Shown: positions 27,515 through 36,574, counted from the stretch's first letter. The stretch: DNA of 64,000 bases from Lysinibacillus sphaericus (GCF_006864135.1 NZ_SADV01000005.1:62001-126000); one strand, 5' to 3'. Numbers and translations: made by a program. The notes: generated by a model not told the origin, from the sequence alone.

Positions 27515-28243
27515 CTATTCTCTTTCTTCTAACCAATTATAAAATGGTACTTTATTTGTCGACTGCGTTTCTTGCTGCATTGTTCGGACTGGCGGTCGGT
27601 TAAATGTTTGTTTTTCCCGGAACTGCTCGCTTTGCTTCTGTGCTGCCTGTGGTGTCGTAATATTTTTCTTTTTCCACTCCAGTAATATTCGATCTATATA
27701 ACGAATACTTAGCTTGCCAGCAAATACAGACTCCTTAAGCGCCTCCTTAATAAGCGCCGGACTGTGCTTATCCTCATCTAACCAATATCCGATTTTTTCT
27801 AGCTCTAAAGGAGATAAAAGACGCCCCATTTCCTCTTCAAATAATCGGAATATTTCACCCTCTTCTTGTCGAAGTGATGCTGCTGATTTTTGATGTTCCT
27901 TCATTTCAATCATCTGCATAATACGCTCCCAAAGTGGGTATACCGAATATTTTTCATATAGTTTGCCATTTGCATCGACGTCGCTTGTTATTTCAAGGAA
28001 ACCTTTTTGCATTAAGCGCTGTAGTCGTGAAGTAATGTCATTGCCAGGCATTGTCAGACGATTCATCAGGTCATTAGGCGTAGGAAAATCATTCCCCTCC
28101 ATATGGAACGAAAGTAAATGCATAACAATAAGTGCCTCATCATCCTCAATATTTAACTCCTTATAAAACTGAAAAAAAAGCTGAGGAATTTGAATCATTC
28201 TCTGCTCAGTCCATGTACGGAGTCGATTGTTATTTGTGCTCAT
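27515..28243 (-). CDS. dnaD: DnaD, primosome protein
   Basis: Replication restart/initiation protein that remodels DNA and helps load the replicative helicase. The 242-residue sequence has the N-terminal winged-helix oligomerisation domain (LFFQFYKELNIEDDEALIVMHLLSF, TPNDLMNRLTMPGNDITSRLQ). The C-terminal DnaD/DnaB2 domain includes FRLFEEEMGRLLSPLELEKIGYW and the YIDRILLEWKKKNI motif. A terminator separates it from asnS. Confidence 0.95.
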   Translation of the reverse strand: MSTNNNRLRTWTEQRMIQIPQLFFQFYKELNIEDDEALIVMHLLSFHMEGNDFPTPNDLMNRLTMPGNDITSRLQRLMQKGFLEITSDVDANGKLYEKYSVYPLWERIMQMIEMKEHQKSAASLRQEEGEIFRLFEEEMGRLLSPLELEKIGYWLDEDKHSPALIKEALKESVFAGKLSIRYIDRILLEWKKKNITTPQAAQKQSEQFREKQTFNRPPVRTMQQETQSTNKVPFYNWLEERE

Positions 28244-28276
28244 ATTATACTTGACTCCTTTTTCTATCGTAAGTAG

Positions 28277-28313
28277 AAAAGCCGCGTAGACACATCACTA
28301 CGCGACTTTTTTT
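28277..28313 (-). terminator. asnS terminator
   Basis: GTCGCGTAG and CTACGCGGC (minus strand) pair around an eight-base loop, followed by TTTTCT. A run of seven T on the other strand would make it bidirectional. Confidence 0.8.
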
Positions 28314-28357
28314 AATTTTAACTGCTTTGACGGGCAGCAAAACCTAAAAGGTATTGC

Positions 28358-29653
28358 TTATGGATATAAGCGGTTTAGTAAACGTGGGAATGGAATCGTT
28401 TCACGAATGTGCTCCGTGCCAGAAATCCATGCCACCGTACGTTCCAATCCAAGACCGAAGCCTGAATGTGGTACAGAACCTTGTTTACGTAGCTCTAAAT
28501 ACCATGCATAAGCATCTAAAGATAATTGATGTTCTTCAAGACGTGATTTTAATAAATCATAGTCGTGAATACGCTCAGAACCACCAATTATTTCACCATA
28601 ACCTTCTGGTGCAATTAAATCTGCACATAATACTACATCATCACGGTCAGGATGTGGTTGCATGTAGAATGGCTTAATGCCTACTGGGTAACAAGTGATG
28701 AATACAGGTTTATCAAATGAATTAGCAATTGCTGTTTCATGTGGTGCACCGAAATCATCGCCCCATTCAATATCGTCAAATCCTTGCTCATGTAATAATT
28801 TAATGGCATCGTCGTAAGAAATACGAGGGAATGGTGCTTTGATATTTTCAAGTGTTGAAGTATCACGACCAAGTCGCTCTAATTCTAATTTGCAGTTTGC
28901 CAGAACTGATTGCACAATATGCGCTACATACTGTTCTTGCACTTCTAGGTTTTCTTCAAATTCCACAAATGCCATTTCTGGTTCAATCATCCAAAACTCG
29001 ATTAAGTGGCGACGTGTTTTAGATTTTTCTGCACGGAATGTAGGACCGAATGAGAACACTTTACCTAATGCCATCGCAGCCGCTTCCATATAAAGTTGAC
29101 CAGATTGAGAAAGATATGCATCCTCATCGAAATATTTTGTGTGGAATAGCTCAGAAGTACCTTCTGGAGCTGACCCAGTTAAAATCGGTGGGTCCATTTT
29201 TGTAAAGCCATTGTCGTTGAAAAACTCGTAAGTTGCACGAATAATTTCGTTACGAATTTTCATGATCGCATGTTGCTTACGAGAACGTAGCCATAAGTGA
29301 CGGTTATCCATTAAAAACTCTGGACCATGTTCTTTTGGCGTAATAGGGAAATCAGTTGCAGCATGTAGTACTTCAATACCAGTTACAGCAATTTCACAGC
29401 CAAAGCTTGAACGCTCATCTGCTTTAACCTCTCCCGTAATGTACATTGAAGTTTCTTGGGACATTCCTTTTGCAATGGCGAAAATTTCTTCGCCTACTTC
29501 TTCTTTTACAACAACGCCCTGAACAAAGCCAGAACCATCACGTAATTGTAAGAAGGCAATTTTCCCACTTGATCGTTTGTTCGCTAACCAAGCTCCTAGC
29601 TTGACGGTTTCACCGATATGCTTTGGCATATCTTGAATCATAATTTTTTTCAT
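28358..29653 (-). CDS. asnS: AsnS, asparaginyl-tRNA synthetase
   Basis: Class IIb aminoacyl-tRNA synthetase. The N-terminal OB-fold anticodon-binding domain (about residues 1-110, including [21 protein letters not shown]) precedes the catalytic core. That core has motif 2 [21 protein letters not shown] and motif 3 [15 protein letters not shown]. The 431-residue length is normal. The ATG at 29653 has a GGAGGATT site; in-frame sequence upstream derives from the neighbouring repeat. No T-box leader is seen. A structured repeat occupies its 5' leader. Confidence 0.96.
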   Translation of the reverse strand: MKKIMIQDMPKHIGETVKLGAWLANKRSSGKIAFLQLRDGSGFVQGVVVKEEVGEEIFAIAKGMSQETSMYITGEVKADERSSFGCEIAVTGIEVLHAATDFPITPKEHGPEFLMDNRHLWLRSRKQHAIMKIRNEIIRATYEFFNDNGFTKMDPPILTGSAPEGTSELFHTKYFDEDAYLSQSGQLYMEAAAMALGKVFSFGPTFRAEKSKTRRHLIEFWMIEPEMAFVEFEENLEVQEQYVAHIVQSVLANCKLELERLGRDTSTLENIKAPFPRISYDDAIKLLHEQGFDDIEWGDDFGAPHETAIANSFDKPVFITCYPVGIKPFYMQPHPDRDDVVLCADLIAPEGYGEIIGGSERIHDYDLLKSRLEEHQLSLDAYAWYLELRKQGSVPHSGFGLGLERTVAWISGTEHIRETIPFPRLLNRLYP

Positions 29654-29674
29654 AGAAATCCTCCAAAGTTCAAT

Positions 29675-29904
29675 CAATTGTGCCTTGGCATAATTGCGTC
29701 TGGAATCGGCTTTGTGCTTGCACAAAGAACTCCTTTCCGATTCCATGACATCCGCCGGAGGCTTTAACTTCTTTCAGCGGGCGTTTGGACCCCCTCTGAA
29801 AAATAGCTTACATTCGCATTCATCTCACCACCTATAGAGGTGGGCGACTTCTGTACCTGTCGCTACGCTTTCGGTACAAAAAAGATCTGCTGAAAGATGT
29901 TAAA
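29675..29904 (+). repeat. Structured dispersed repeat, family A, full copy (aspB-asnS)
   Basis: Hairpins occur in this order: CAATTGTGCC/GGCATAATTG (29675-29696); GGAATCGG/CCGATTCC (29702-29744) enclosing CTTTGTGC/GCACAAAG; the conserved block GACATCCGCCGGAGGC; CCACCT/AGGTGG near 29829; TGTACC/GGTACA; and a long-range closing pair TTTAACTTCTTTCAGC (29763-29778) with GCTGAAAGATGTTAAA (29889-29904). It begins 22 bases upstream of asnS and ends five bases from the aspB stop, so it fills the gap between two co-directional genes. The strand given is the reading direction used for all copies. Confidence 0.9.
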
Positions 29905-29908
29905 AGGA

Positions 29909-31102
29909 TTAGTCTTGCCATTTTGATTTTACAAATGTATCAATTCGACGGACTGCCTCTTCTAATAAGTCTAAAGATGTAGCATAAGATAATCGCATTG
30001 TAGTTGGTGCACCAAAGCCAGAACCTGGAATCACTGCTACGTTTGCTTCTGTTAAAATATCCGAAGCGAATGCATCTACTGAATCATAGCCAGTATGAGC
30101 CATAGCTTCTGCTACATCTGGTAATAAATAGAATGCACCCTGAGGTTTTAAAACGTTGAAGCCAGGAATTGCACTTAACTGTGGATAAATTTTTTCAAGA
30201 CGAGTTTCGAATGCTTGACGCATTTCTTCTACAGTGTCTTGTGGTCCATTATACGCTTCCACTGTTGCATATTGTGCAGTTGTTGTTGCGTTCGATGTAG
30301 AGTGTGATGCCAGATCGGTCATTGATTTAATAATGTCCGCATCCCCTGCAGCATAACCGATACGCCAGCCTGTCATAGAGTGAGATTTTGCAACACCATT
30401 TACAACGATTGTACGTGCTTTCACTGCATCAGATAGTTGTGCAATTGAAAAATGCTCAATACCATTGTATACAAGCTTCTCATAAATTTCATCTGACACG
30501 ATTAAAATATCTTTTTCTTCTGCAACAGCAGCAATTTCAGCAATCTCTTCACGAGAATAAATCATACCTGATGGGTTGCTAGGAGAGTTAATAATAACTG
30601 CTTTTGTTTTATCTGTCACAGCAGCTCTTAATTGATCCGCAGTAATTTTATAGCCTTGCTCACGTGTGCCTTCAACATAAACAGGTACACCGCCCGCTAA
30701 TTTTACTTGCTCAGGATAAGATACCCAATAAGGAATTGGAATAATAACTTCATCGCCCTCGTTTAAAATCACTTGGAATAAAGTATAAAGAATATGTTTT
30801 GCTCCAACACCTACAATTACTTCATTCGGCTTGTATGTAAGATTGTTGTCGCGTTGAAGTTTATCGATAATAGCTTTCTTAAGTACTGGAAGACCGCCAG
30901 CAGGTGTATATTTTGTTAAACCTTTTTCCATCGAGTCAATGGCAGCATTTAAAATATTTTGTGGCGTGTTGAAGTCAGGCTCACCAGCACCTAGACCAAT
31001 AACGTCAATACCTTGCTCTTTTAATTCCTTTGCTTTCGCAGTAATTGCTAAAGTTGAAGAAGGTGTTAAAGTTTTTACACGGTTTGCTAATAAATTTTTC
31101 AT
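29909..31102 (-). CDS. aspB: AspB, PLP-dependent aspartate aminotransferase
   Basis: Class I aminotransferase interconverting aspartate/2-oxoglutarate and oxaloacetate/glutamate. The 397 residues starting MKNLLANRVKTLTPSST carry the GAGEPDF motif, NSPSNPSG, SDEIYEKLVY, and the PLP-lysine region VNGVAKSHSMTGWRIGY. An upstream in-frame extension to 31174 overlaps ypmB and lacks family similarity. The ATG at 31102 has an AGAGGAG site. The ypmB-aspB-asnS order is ancestral. Confidence 0.95.
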   Translation of the reverse strand: MKNLLANRVKTLTPSSTLAITAKAKELKEQGIDVIGLGAGEPDFNTPQNILNAAIDSMEKGLTKYTPAGGLPVLKKAIIDKLQRDNNLTYKPNEVIVGVGAKHILYTLFQVILNEGDEVIIPIPYWVSYPEQVKLAGGVPVYVEGTREQGYKITADQLRAAVTDKTKAVIINSPSNPSGMIYSREEIAEIAAVAEEKDILIVSDEIYEKLVYNGIEHFSIAQLSDAVKARTIVVNGVAKSHSMTGWRIGYAAGDADIIKSMTDLASHSTSNATTTAQYATVEAYNGPQDTVEEMRQAFETRLEKIYPQLSAIPGFNVLKPQGAFYLLPDVAEAMAHTGYDSVDAFASDILTEANVAVIPGSGFGAPTTMRLSYATSLDLLEEAVRRIDTFVKSKWQD

Positions 31103-31118
31103 ACGAGATCTACTCCTC

Positions 31119-31601
31119 TTATAAATTCGTAATGCGCTTCCACCAGTCGCCGTCCTTAAACATAATATAGACATAGTTGAGCTTATCGTGATCGTTTAGG
31201 TATGTAATTTCCCAAACAGCACCTGGCTCCTCATAGCCTAATTTGATATTAAGGACTTTTTGTACATTGCCTTCTTTTTTCAAAACCGATAATGCCTGCT
31301 TTTCCGTAATACCCTCTTTTAAAAGTACTTCCTTAATTGAATCAGCTTTTAGATTCGTCGGAACAAAGACGGCTTTTTTATCACCATATTCATCTGCCCC
31401 GAACACAGTGACATACGAATGTTTGCCATTATATGTGTAAGACTCCGAGACAATTGCGAGGGCTTTGGCATCGAGTGCCAACTGTTCAGCCTGCTCTTCA
31501 ATTGAACGGAATGGAGCCTCGGCTTTCCAGAGTACTAAAATACTAATGACAAGTGACAATGAAACCATAAAGACAGAAATGAAAATCAACCAGTTTTTCA
31601 T
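31119..31601 (-). CDS. ypmB: YpmB-like secreted/membrane protein (DUF5590)
   Basis: A 160-residue protein with an N-terminal signal anchor (WLIFISVFMVSLSLVISILVLW) and an extracytoplasmic cystatin-like region ending DGDWWKRITNL. It is located directly before aspB, as B. subtilis ypmB is. The start codon overlaps the stop of a 36-codon upstream frame in the arrangement ATGA. The molecular role is unknown. Confidence 0.88.
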   Translation of the reverse strand: MKNWLIFISVFMVSLSLVISILVLWKAEAPFRSIEEQAEQLALDAKALAIVSESYTYNGKHSYVTVFGADEYGDKKAVFVPTNLKADSIKEVLLKEGITEKQALSVLKKEGNVQKVLNIKLGYEEPGAVWEITYLNDHDKLNYVYIMFKDGDWWKRITNL

Positions 31602-31708
31602 ATATTCACCTTAAGTTTCACATCTAGCGTATTCTTTAACACGAATGCCTGATGCTTTTGCATATCTATAACTGCGTATACATTCATTTTGCTTTCCATT
31701 TTTGTCAA
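31598..31708 (-). CDS. Small ORF coupled to ypmB
   Basis: A 36-codon frame beginning TTG at 31708 (or ATG at 31699) reads MESKMNVYAVIDMQKHQAFV near its start and ends in TGA sharing bases with the ypmB ATG. An AAGCAGG sequence lies upstream. The coupling and the plausible composition support a real small gene, but no family is recognised, and a longer frame in another phase overlaps it. Confidence 0.45.
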   Translation of the reverse strand: MTKMESKMNVYAVIDMQKHQAFVLKNTLDVKLKVNI

Positions 31709-31881
31709 CCTGCTTTCTTTCCTCATACCACAACATTATACAACAATTTTGTGCTGTCGTGTTTCTTATTTCATATATTGTACGTTGATAGAATAACGTT
31801 TTCAAATGATTCGGGTAGTAATTTTTTTCTTTTCCGTGCAGCCCTTAAGAAAGAAAACCCTTTCAATGGAAAAATTCCTAT

Positions 31882-32060
31882 TCACAATTGCAAATAGGAA
31901 GCAAAATTTGTCGCTAAAATCCTATGATAATCCACAAAAAACATAGTAGGACGACCGTCATTTAAAGCACTGTACAAGCATTGATTTGCCTGCTTATATA
32001 AAGATTTTTTTGTAATTGGCACACCTTTTGCTGTCACTTCGCTTTTGCCACAGAACGTAG
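31882..32060 (-). pseudogene. Unidentified 3' gene remnant
   Basis: An open minus-strand frame with no start reads ITKKSLYKQANQCLYSALND and then GRPTMFFVDYHRILA before a TGA at 31884-31882. Its upstream part runs into the repeat-like sequence at 32088. It looks like the tail of a protein gene cut by the insertion of that repeat, but I cannot name the family. Confidence 0.35.
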
Positions 32061-32087
32061 CGTTCTTAGACTGAGTTCCTGGGGCAC

Positions 32088-32172
32088 CGACTGAAAAGCA
32101 ACTTAAATTTGCAATTATCTCACCACCTATCGAGGTGGAGACTTCTGTCCTGTCGCTACGCTTTCGGCCAAA
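32088..32172 (+). repeat. Family A repeat, 3' half only
   Basis: Matches the second half of the full copies: GACTGAAAAG, TTATCTCACCACCTATCGAGGTGG (a CCACCT/AGGTGG hairpin) and TGTCGCTACGCTTTCGG. The first two hairpins are missing and only a degenerate trace of the closing arm remains. Confidence 0.8.
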
Positions 32173-32304
32173 AGATGAAATAAATTAAATGTGGATATTT
32201 TTTTATAAGTACAATTATCTCCATTATTGTCCTAGTTGCCTATTGTTTTTACCCATATGATGAGGTAATGAGCAATTTTAAGAATTGAAAAGGGACGTGA
32301 TGTT

Positions 32305-34329
32305 TTGACTAAAGAAGTTAATCCTACAGATCCAGAGACAATACCAAAATTTGTGGATGAGCTGCCAAAACCGGTTACCGCTAAACCTAAATATTATAAA
32401 GGCCAACAGAGAAAAAATTATTATGAACTTAAAATGATGCAAGCAGAGCATTCTTTCCATAAAGATTTCCCCAAATCAATCATATGGGGCTATAACGGAC
32501 TTTATCCCGGACCGACAATTGAAGCTACAAAAGACAAAAGCATTTATGTTAGATATAAAAATCAATTGCCCTTAAATCACTTTTTACCCGTTGATTTTTC
32601 ACTTCATGCGGCAAACGATTCAACGGAAGTAAGAACTGTTACACATTTACATGGCGCAAATGTAGATTGGGAGAGTGACGGACATCCCGAAGCATGGTAT
32701 ACAAGAGATTATGCTCAAACAGGTCCAAAGTTCAATAAAGACATACATGAATATACTAATCATCAACCCGGCGCAACTCTGTGGTACCATGATCATGCAA
32801 TGGCGCTAACTCGTTTAAATGTGTATGCCGGATTAGCCGGTTTTTATTTACTTCGAGATTCGCTTGAGGAGCGTTCTAACCTACCTTGTGGTGACTATGA
32901 GTATCCCATCTTAATACAAGATAAATCATTTAATGAAGATGGCTCACTTTTCTATCCTGATGAACCACCATTCCCAGTTCCCGTTCATCCATCTATTACA
33001 CCTGGCTTTGTTGGTAATACCATCGTTGTAAACGGGAAGGTCTGGCCATATTTAAATGTCGAACCTCGTAAATATAGATTTCGTTTTCTCAATGGTTCCA
33101 ATAGAAGAGGTTATGTCATTAGCCTTTCAAACGGTGATCCTATGATACAAATCGGAACAGACGGAGGCTTTTTAACTGCGCCTCAAGAAATTCAATCTGT
33201 CGAATTATTGCCGGCAGAACGAACAGATGTTATAGTCGATTTTTCATCATATGAAGGTCAGGAAATAAAGTTAGTCAATTCCGATGAAAATTTCATTGAT
33301 GAACATACACGTGTAATCATGCAGTTTAACGTGTGTCTTCCTCTAAAGTGTGAGGATACTAGTGAAATACCAGAAAGACTCGCAGTATCAATGGATTTAC
33401 ATTCACACGATGCACATACCGAGAGACATTTGCCATTAACTGCTGCGACAGACGATTTTGGTCGACCAATGTTTTTATTAAATAATCGTATGTATCATGA
33501 TCCTACTACCGAAAAGCCTGCACTTGATAGTATAGAGATTTGGAATTTTATAAATGCCACGCAGTTTGATCACCCTATTCATCTACATTTAATTCAATTT
33601 AAAATACTAGAACGACGCCCTTTCGATATGGGGCTATATCAAAATGAAGGTAGACTGGAATTTACAGGGCCCCCTGAAAAACCGCATAACTATGAGCAAG
33701 GTTGGAAGGATACTGTAAAAGCGGAAGCAGGGAAGGTTACGAAAATTATTATGCATTGGAAAGATCATGTCGGCCAATATATGTGGCATTGTCATTTCCT
33801 AGAACATGAAGATCATGACATGATGCGACCAATACTCGTCATGAAGGATTTTCCCCCTGTGCAAGAGCAACATGCTGAAATCCAGCATGAAATAGAGCAT
33901 GTGCAAGAACGGCATCATGACGACTCTACTATTGTTACGGGCAATAATGAGCACACTGTACCATTCTTGAACACTTCTCCACACTTCACGCCAATTGAAG
34001 AAATTGTAGAATACTCTCAAGCCTCTTTGCAAGCAACATATTTAGAAAACGAAATAGAATATACTCCGCAAACTATTCCTCTCTTAACTAGTACGCAAAA
34101 CAATACTCACTCTACTGAAACAGCTTATTTAGAAGACAATGTGGAATATAATCAGCTATCTTCACCACTTTTGAACAATACTCAAAATATGACGTTTTCA
34201 AAAATAGAACTTCCGCAACATCAAATTATTCGTTCTGATATTGAAAGCATTCCCCAACCAATCTTCCCGTCTGACGAGTTTCAATCTCGACAAAGAATAC
34301 CTGCGAGGCGTCGGAGAAGATGGTACTAA
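32305..34329 (+). CDS. cotA: CotA-like spore-coat multicopper oxidase with repetitive C-terminus
   Basis: Laccase-type multicopper oxidase. Copper ligands are all visible: THLHGAN, WYHDHAMALTRLN, HPIHLHLIQF and HCHFLEHEDHDMM. The N-terminal 520 residues match spore-coat CotA. The last 145 residues are extra: a His/Glu-rich linker, then two imperfect 35-residue units sharing YLExxxEYxxxxxPLLxxTQN, then a Pro/Gln stretch ending RIPARRRRRWY. Arg/Tyr-rich tails are common in coat proteins. No signal peptide is present, as expected for a protein made in the mother cell. The TTG start follows an AAAGGGACGTG sequence. Confidence 0.9.
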   Translation: MTKEVNPTDPETIPKFVDELPKPVTAKPKYYKGQQRKNYYELKMMQAEHSFHKDFPKSIIWGYNGLYPGPTIEATKDKSIYVRYKNQLPLNHFLPVDFSLHAANDSTEVRTVTHLHGANVDWESDGHPEAWYTRDYAQTGPKFNKDIHEYTNHQPGATLWYHDHAMALTRLNVYAGLAGFYLLRDSLEERSNLPCGDYEYPILIQDKSFNEDGSLFYPDEPPFPVPVHPSITPGFVGNTIVVNGKVWPYLNVEPRKYRFRFLNGSNRRGYVISLSNGDPMIQIGTDGGFLTAPQEIQSVELLPAERTDVIVDFSSYEGQEIKLVNSDENFIDEHTRVIMQFNVCLPLKCEDTSEIPERLAVSMDLHSHDAHTERHLPLTAATDDFGRPMFLLNNRMYHDPTTEKPALDSIEIWNFINATQFDHPIHLHLIQFKILERRPFDMGLYQNEGRLEFTGPPEKPHNYEQGWKDTVKAEAGKVTKIIMHWKDHVGQYMWHCHFLEHEDHDMMRPILVMKDFPPVQEQHAEIQHEIEHVQERHHDDSTIVTGNNEHTVPFLNTSPHFTPIEEIVEYSQASLQATYLENEIEYTPQTIPLLTSTQNNTHSTETAYLEDNVEYNQLSSPLLNNTQNMTFSKIELPQHQIIRSDIESIPQPIFPSDEFQSRQRIPARRRRRWY

Positions 34330-34372
34330 TGTTACCAATATAAAAGGCTTGGAAAAAACTGAGCAAACTCTT

Positions 34373-34474
34373 AAAATGCGCGAGATATCAATTTTAGAAA
34401 CATGATTTCTCGCGCTTTTCTGATGTAAGGAAAATCTTTTTTGAAAATATACTTACGTCCCTCCTCTCTATGAT
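34373..34474. repeat. Family B hairpin repeat, copy 2
   Basis: GCGCGAGAtATCA pairs with TGATTTCTCGCGC, followed by TTTTCTGATGTA and TTACGTCCCTCCTC. The same arrangement occurs at 38623 and, partly, at 26425. It lies 44 bases after cotA and probably terminates it. Confidence 0.75.
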
Positions 34475-34491
34475 TTTAATTGTTAATTAGA

Positions 34492-34650
34492 CTATAAAGA
34501 ATAGGTACGATAAACAATGTTCTGACTATCCGCATAAACTCGATGGCCATTTGAACTTCTTTCCTCCGGTAACAGTAAATTTTTGGTTTCATAAAAGCGT
34601 AATGTACTTTTGGCTATGCCAGTTCTTTCAGAAAATTCTTGAATCGTCAT
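34492..34650 (-). pseudogene. Truncated MerR-family regulator
   Basis: The frame from ATG 34650 begins MTIQEFSERTGIAKSTLRFY and continues ETKNLLLPEERSSNGHRVYADSQ, a typical MerR helix-turn-helix and wing. It then loses similarity and stops after about 52 codons, whereas family members are 120-280 residues. The effector domain is absent. The sequence immediately upstream (34654-34681) is an inverted copy of a short repeat also at 26255. A remnant is more likely than a functional mini-regulator. Confidence 0.7.
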
Positions 34651-34834
34651 ATCAAAGCGCCCAGTCGGAACGGAAATCAACCACACGTTTTGGTGATGAT
34701 CCATTATTAAGGGTTTTAATTTACCATTTGTTATCCAATACGCTGATTTCCGCTATCATCAGCTAAAAATAGGTACACCTACGCAAAATATCACCTAAAG
34801 ATCCTTTAATCGGTCAATAGTATTTTCCTAAGAC

Positions 34835-34870
34835 AAAAAAGAGCCCCTTTTGCTGTGCATTAAGGGACTC
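34835..34870 (-). terminator. Terminator of the MFS operon
   Basis: On the minus strand GAGTCCCTT pairs with AAGGGGCTC (one mismatch) and is followed by six T. It is about 90 bases after the MFS stop codon. Confidence 0.8.
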
Positions 34871-34884
34871 AAAGGGTAATCGTT

Positions 34885-34899
34885 TGAAAATGATTGTCA
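34885..34899. promoter_or_regulatory. Fur-box-like site
   Basis: TGAAAATGATTGTCA matches the 7-1-7 Fur consensus TGATAATnATTATCA at 12 of 14 defined positions. It lies between the MFS stop and its terminator, with no iron gene immediately downstream, so a chance match or relic is possible. Confidence 0.4.
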
Positions 34900-34957
34900 G
34901 TATTTACTGTTGTTTAGAATGCTCGAGTAAAGCATTGTGCAATAGATTTCTTATGAA

Positions 34958-36220
34958 TTATTCTGCTATCTCGCTCTTTTCAAAGCGTAAAATTCTCTTT
35001 GTTGCAATTGCCATCACTACCATGGCAATACTAATCATTAAAATAGGAATGTAGACTTTAACACTAAATGCTTCAAATAAAAGGCCATACAATATTTGCC
35101 CAATCGGTGCCATACATTGTGAAACGGCAATGATGATAGCCATGACCTTCCCTAAGTTTTCATTAGGCGTTTCTTTTTGTACAAGTGTAATAACATATAT
35201 TGAAATAACGGTCAGAATCATAGCTATAACAAGCGCACTACCGACAAATAAAGTATAAGACGGATAATATCCTATATTAAGAATGAGTGGCGTAACTGCT
35301 AGAGCCATTGGAACAATCAATAAAGCTGTGATAAACACCCAAAAGTATAAATTATTGATACCCATTTTTTTCGCAAAGTACCCCATTGATAAAGCTCCTA
35401 AAATTGTAGCAAAATCGATTAATCCCATCCCTATTCCATACAATGTATCACTACTTTGCATTGTAACACGCAGAATAATCGGTACACCTACGACAAACAG
35501 CGGTGTTAATAATAAATTTAATAATGCAGCTAAAATCATACATTTGAAGATAAAAGATTTCTTCACTACATAACTAAAGCCTTCTTTCAAATCATTTACA
35601 AGCGTAGGAATAATATGTCTATCCTGTTCTCGTTGCATAAATGGTATATGGATAAACATCTCTAATATGGCAGAAAGGAAAAAGAACACAGCACTCACTA
35701 TGACAAGCACTTTTAAGCCAATCAAACCGTAAAGTATTCCTCCTAATACAGGTGCAGCTACATTAGACAATGATTGAATACCATTGACTATTCCATTAGC
35801 TTGCTCTAGTTTTTCCTCTTCTACAAGTACTGGAATACTGGCCATCACTGCAGGTGCATACATAGCACTAACAAAGGAAAGAAGCACCATCACAACACCA
35901 ATAAGCCAAATGGAACTATTACCATAAGCTAGCATTGCAAAGAAAATAAAAACGATTATGCTACTCGTAAAATCAAAAATCACCATTAAATTACGCCGAT
36001 TAAACCTGTCAGCAATTGCTCCTCCTAGCGGTGCTAGTAAAATTGGGACACTCGATATCGCAAATAGTACTGCAAAAAGATCTGCACGTCCTGTAATATC
36101 TAGTACATAAAGTGATAAGGCAAACCTTAAAAGCGCAGATCCTAATATAGAAATAATTTGCCCAATCACCATAAGATTAAAATCTTTTGAAAAGCCTTTT
36201 CTTTTAATCTGTGATTCCAT
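34958..36220 (-). CDS. MFS efflux transporter
   Basis: Major facilitator superfamily exporter of 420 residues with about 12 predicted transmembrane helices. The cytoplasmic loop 2-3 motif GGAIADRFNRRNLMVIFDF (motif A) is intact, as is the RFALSLYVLDITGRADLF start common to the DHA3/enterobactin-exporter-like group, which includes macrolide exporters. The substrate cannot be told. It is the last gene of a MarR-hypothetical-MFS operon, suggesting drug- or stress-induced efflux. Confidence 0.88.
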   Translation of the reverse strand: MESQIKRKGFSKDFNLMVIGQIISILGSALLRFALSLYVLDITGRADLFAVLFAISSVPILLAPLGGAIADRFNRRNLMVIFDFTSSIIVFIFFAMLAYGNSSIWLIGVVMVLLSFVSAMYAPAVMASIPVLVEEEKLEQANGIVNGIQSLSNVAAPVLGGILYGLIGLKVLVIVSAVFFFLSAILEMFIHIPFMQREQDRHIIPTLVNDLKEGFSYVVKKSFIFKCMILAALLNLLLTPLFVVGVPIILRVTMQSSDTLYGIGMGLIDFATILGALSMGYFAKKMGINNLYFWVFITALLIVPMALAVTPLILNIGYYPSYTLFVGSALVIAMILTVISIYVITLVQKETPNENLGKVMAIIIAVSQCMAPIGQILYGLLFEAFSVKVYIPILMISIAMVVMAIATKRILRFEKSEIAE

Positions 36221-36244
36221 TCATTAGACCCCTTCCTTTACCAT

Positions 36245-36574
36245 TCATGCCCCTTTTGAAAGGGTAGAATATTTTTGTATTGTAAGAAGAAAGACATTAC
36301 TAAAAATACTTATAGTACTTAACCAAATGAGCCACTCTATTTGCACACTCCAAGACATTATTAACAATAAGAACCCCACAATAATGGATACATAATTTCC
36401 AGTACGATTAATTTTTGAATTTCGATAAAATTTTTCCTTAACCTCATACGTAAATTTCTTTATTTTACGTTTCATAAAATAAACTTTTTCTTTTAACTTC
36501 TGCTTAGTATCTTTTGCTTTTTGAGGGTAAAAAAATGTTATAGCTCCTTTAGTCACGGCGTTCTTCATCTCCAT
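36245..36574 (-). CDS. Small membrane protein of unknown function
   Basis: 109 residues. The N-terminal half is strongly basic (KDTKQKLKEKVYFMKRKIKK) and the C-terminal half has two hydrophobic helices (YVSIIVGFLLLIMSWSV, WLIWLSTISIFSNVFLLTI). It overlaps the MarR gene by 26 bases and precedes the MFS gene by 24, so it belongs to the same operon. No family is recognised; it may be an accessory to the transporter. Confidence 0.7.
   Translation of the reverse strand: MEMKNAVTKGAITFFYPQKAKDTKQKLKEKVYFMKRKIKKFTYEVKEKFYRNSKINRTGNYVSIIVGFLLLIMSWSVQIEWLIWLSTISIFSNVFLLTIQKYSTLSKGA

Larger units (their letters stand above)
31709..32304. other. Accessory boundary region between ypmB and cotA
   Basis: In B. 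subtilis ypmA and dinG follow ypmB; neither is seen here. The stretch holds a gene remnant (31882-32060), a partial family A repeat (32088-32172), and the cotA promoter region. Confidence 0.5.

Noticed and set aside
29654-29908. T-box leader for asnS
   Set aside because: No T-box sequence or specifier-loop arrangement; the sequence is accounted for by the family A repeat.
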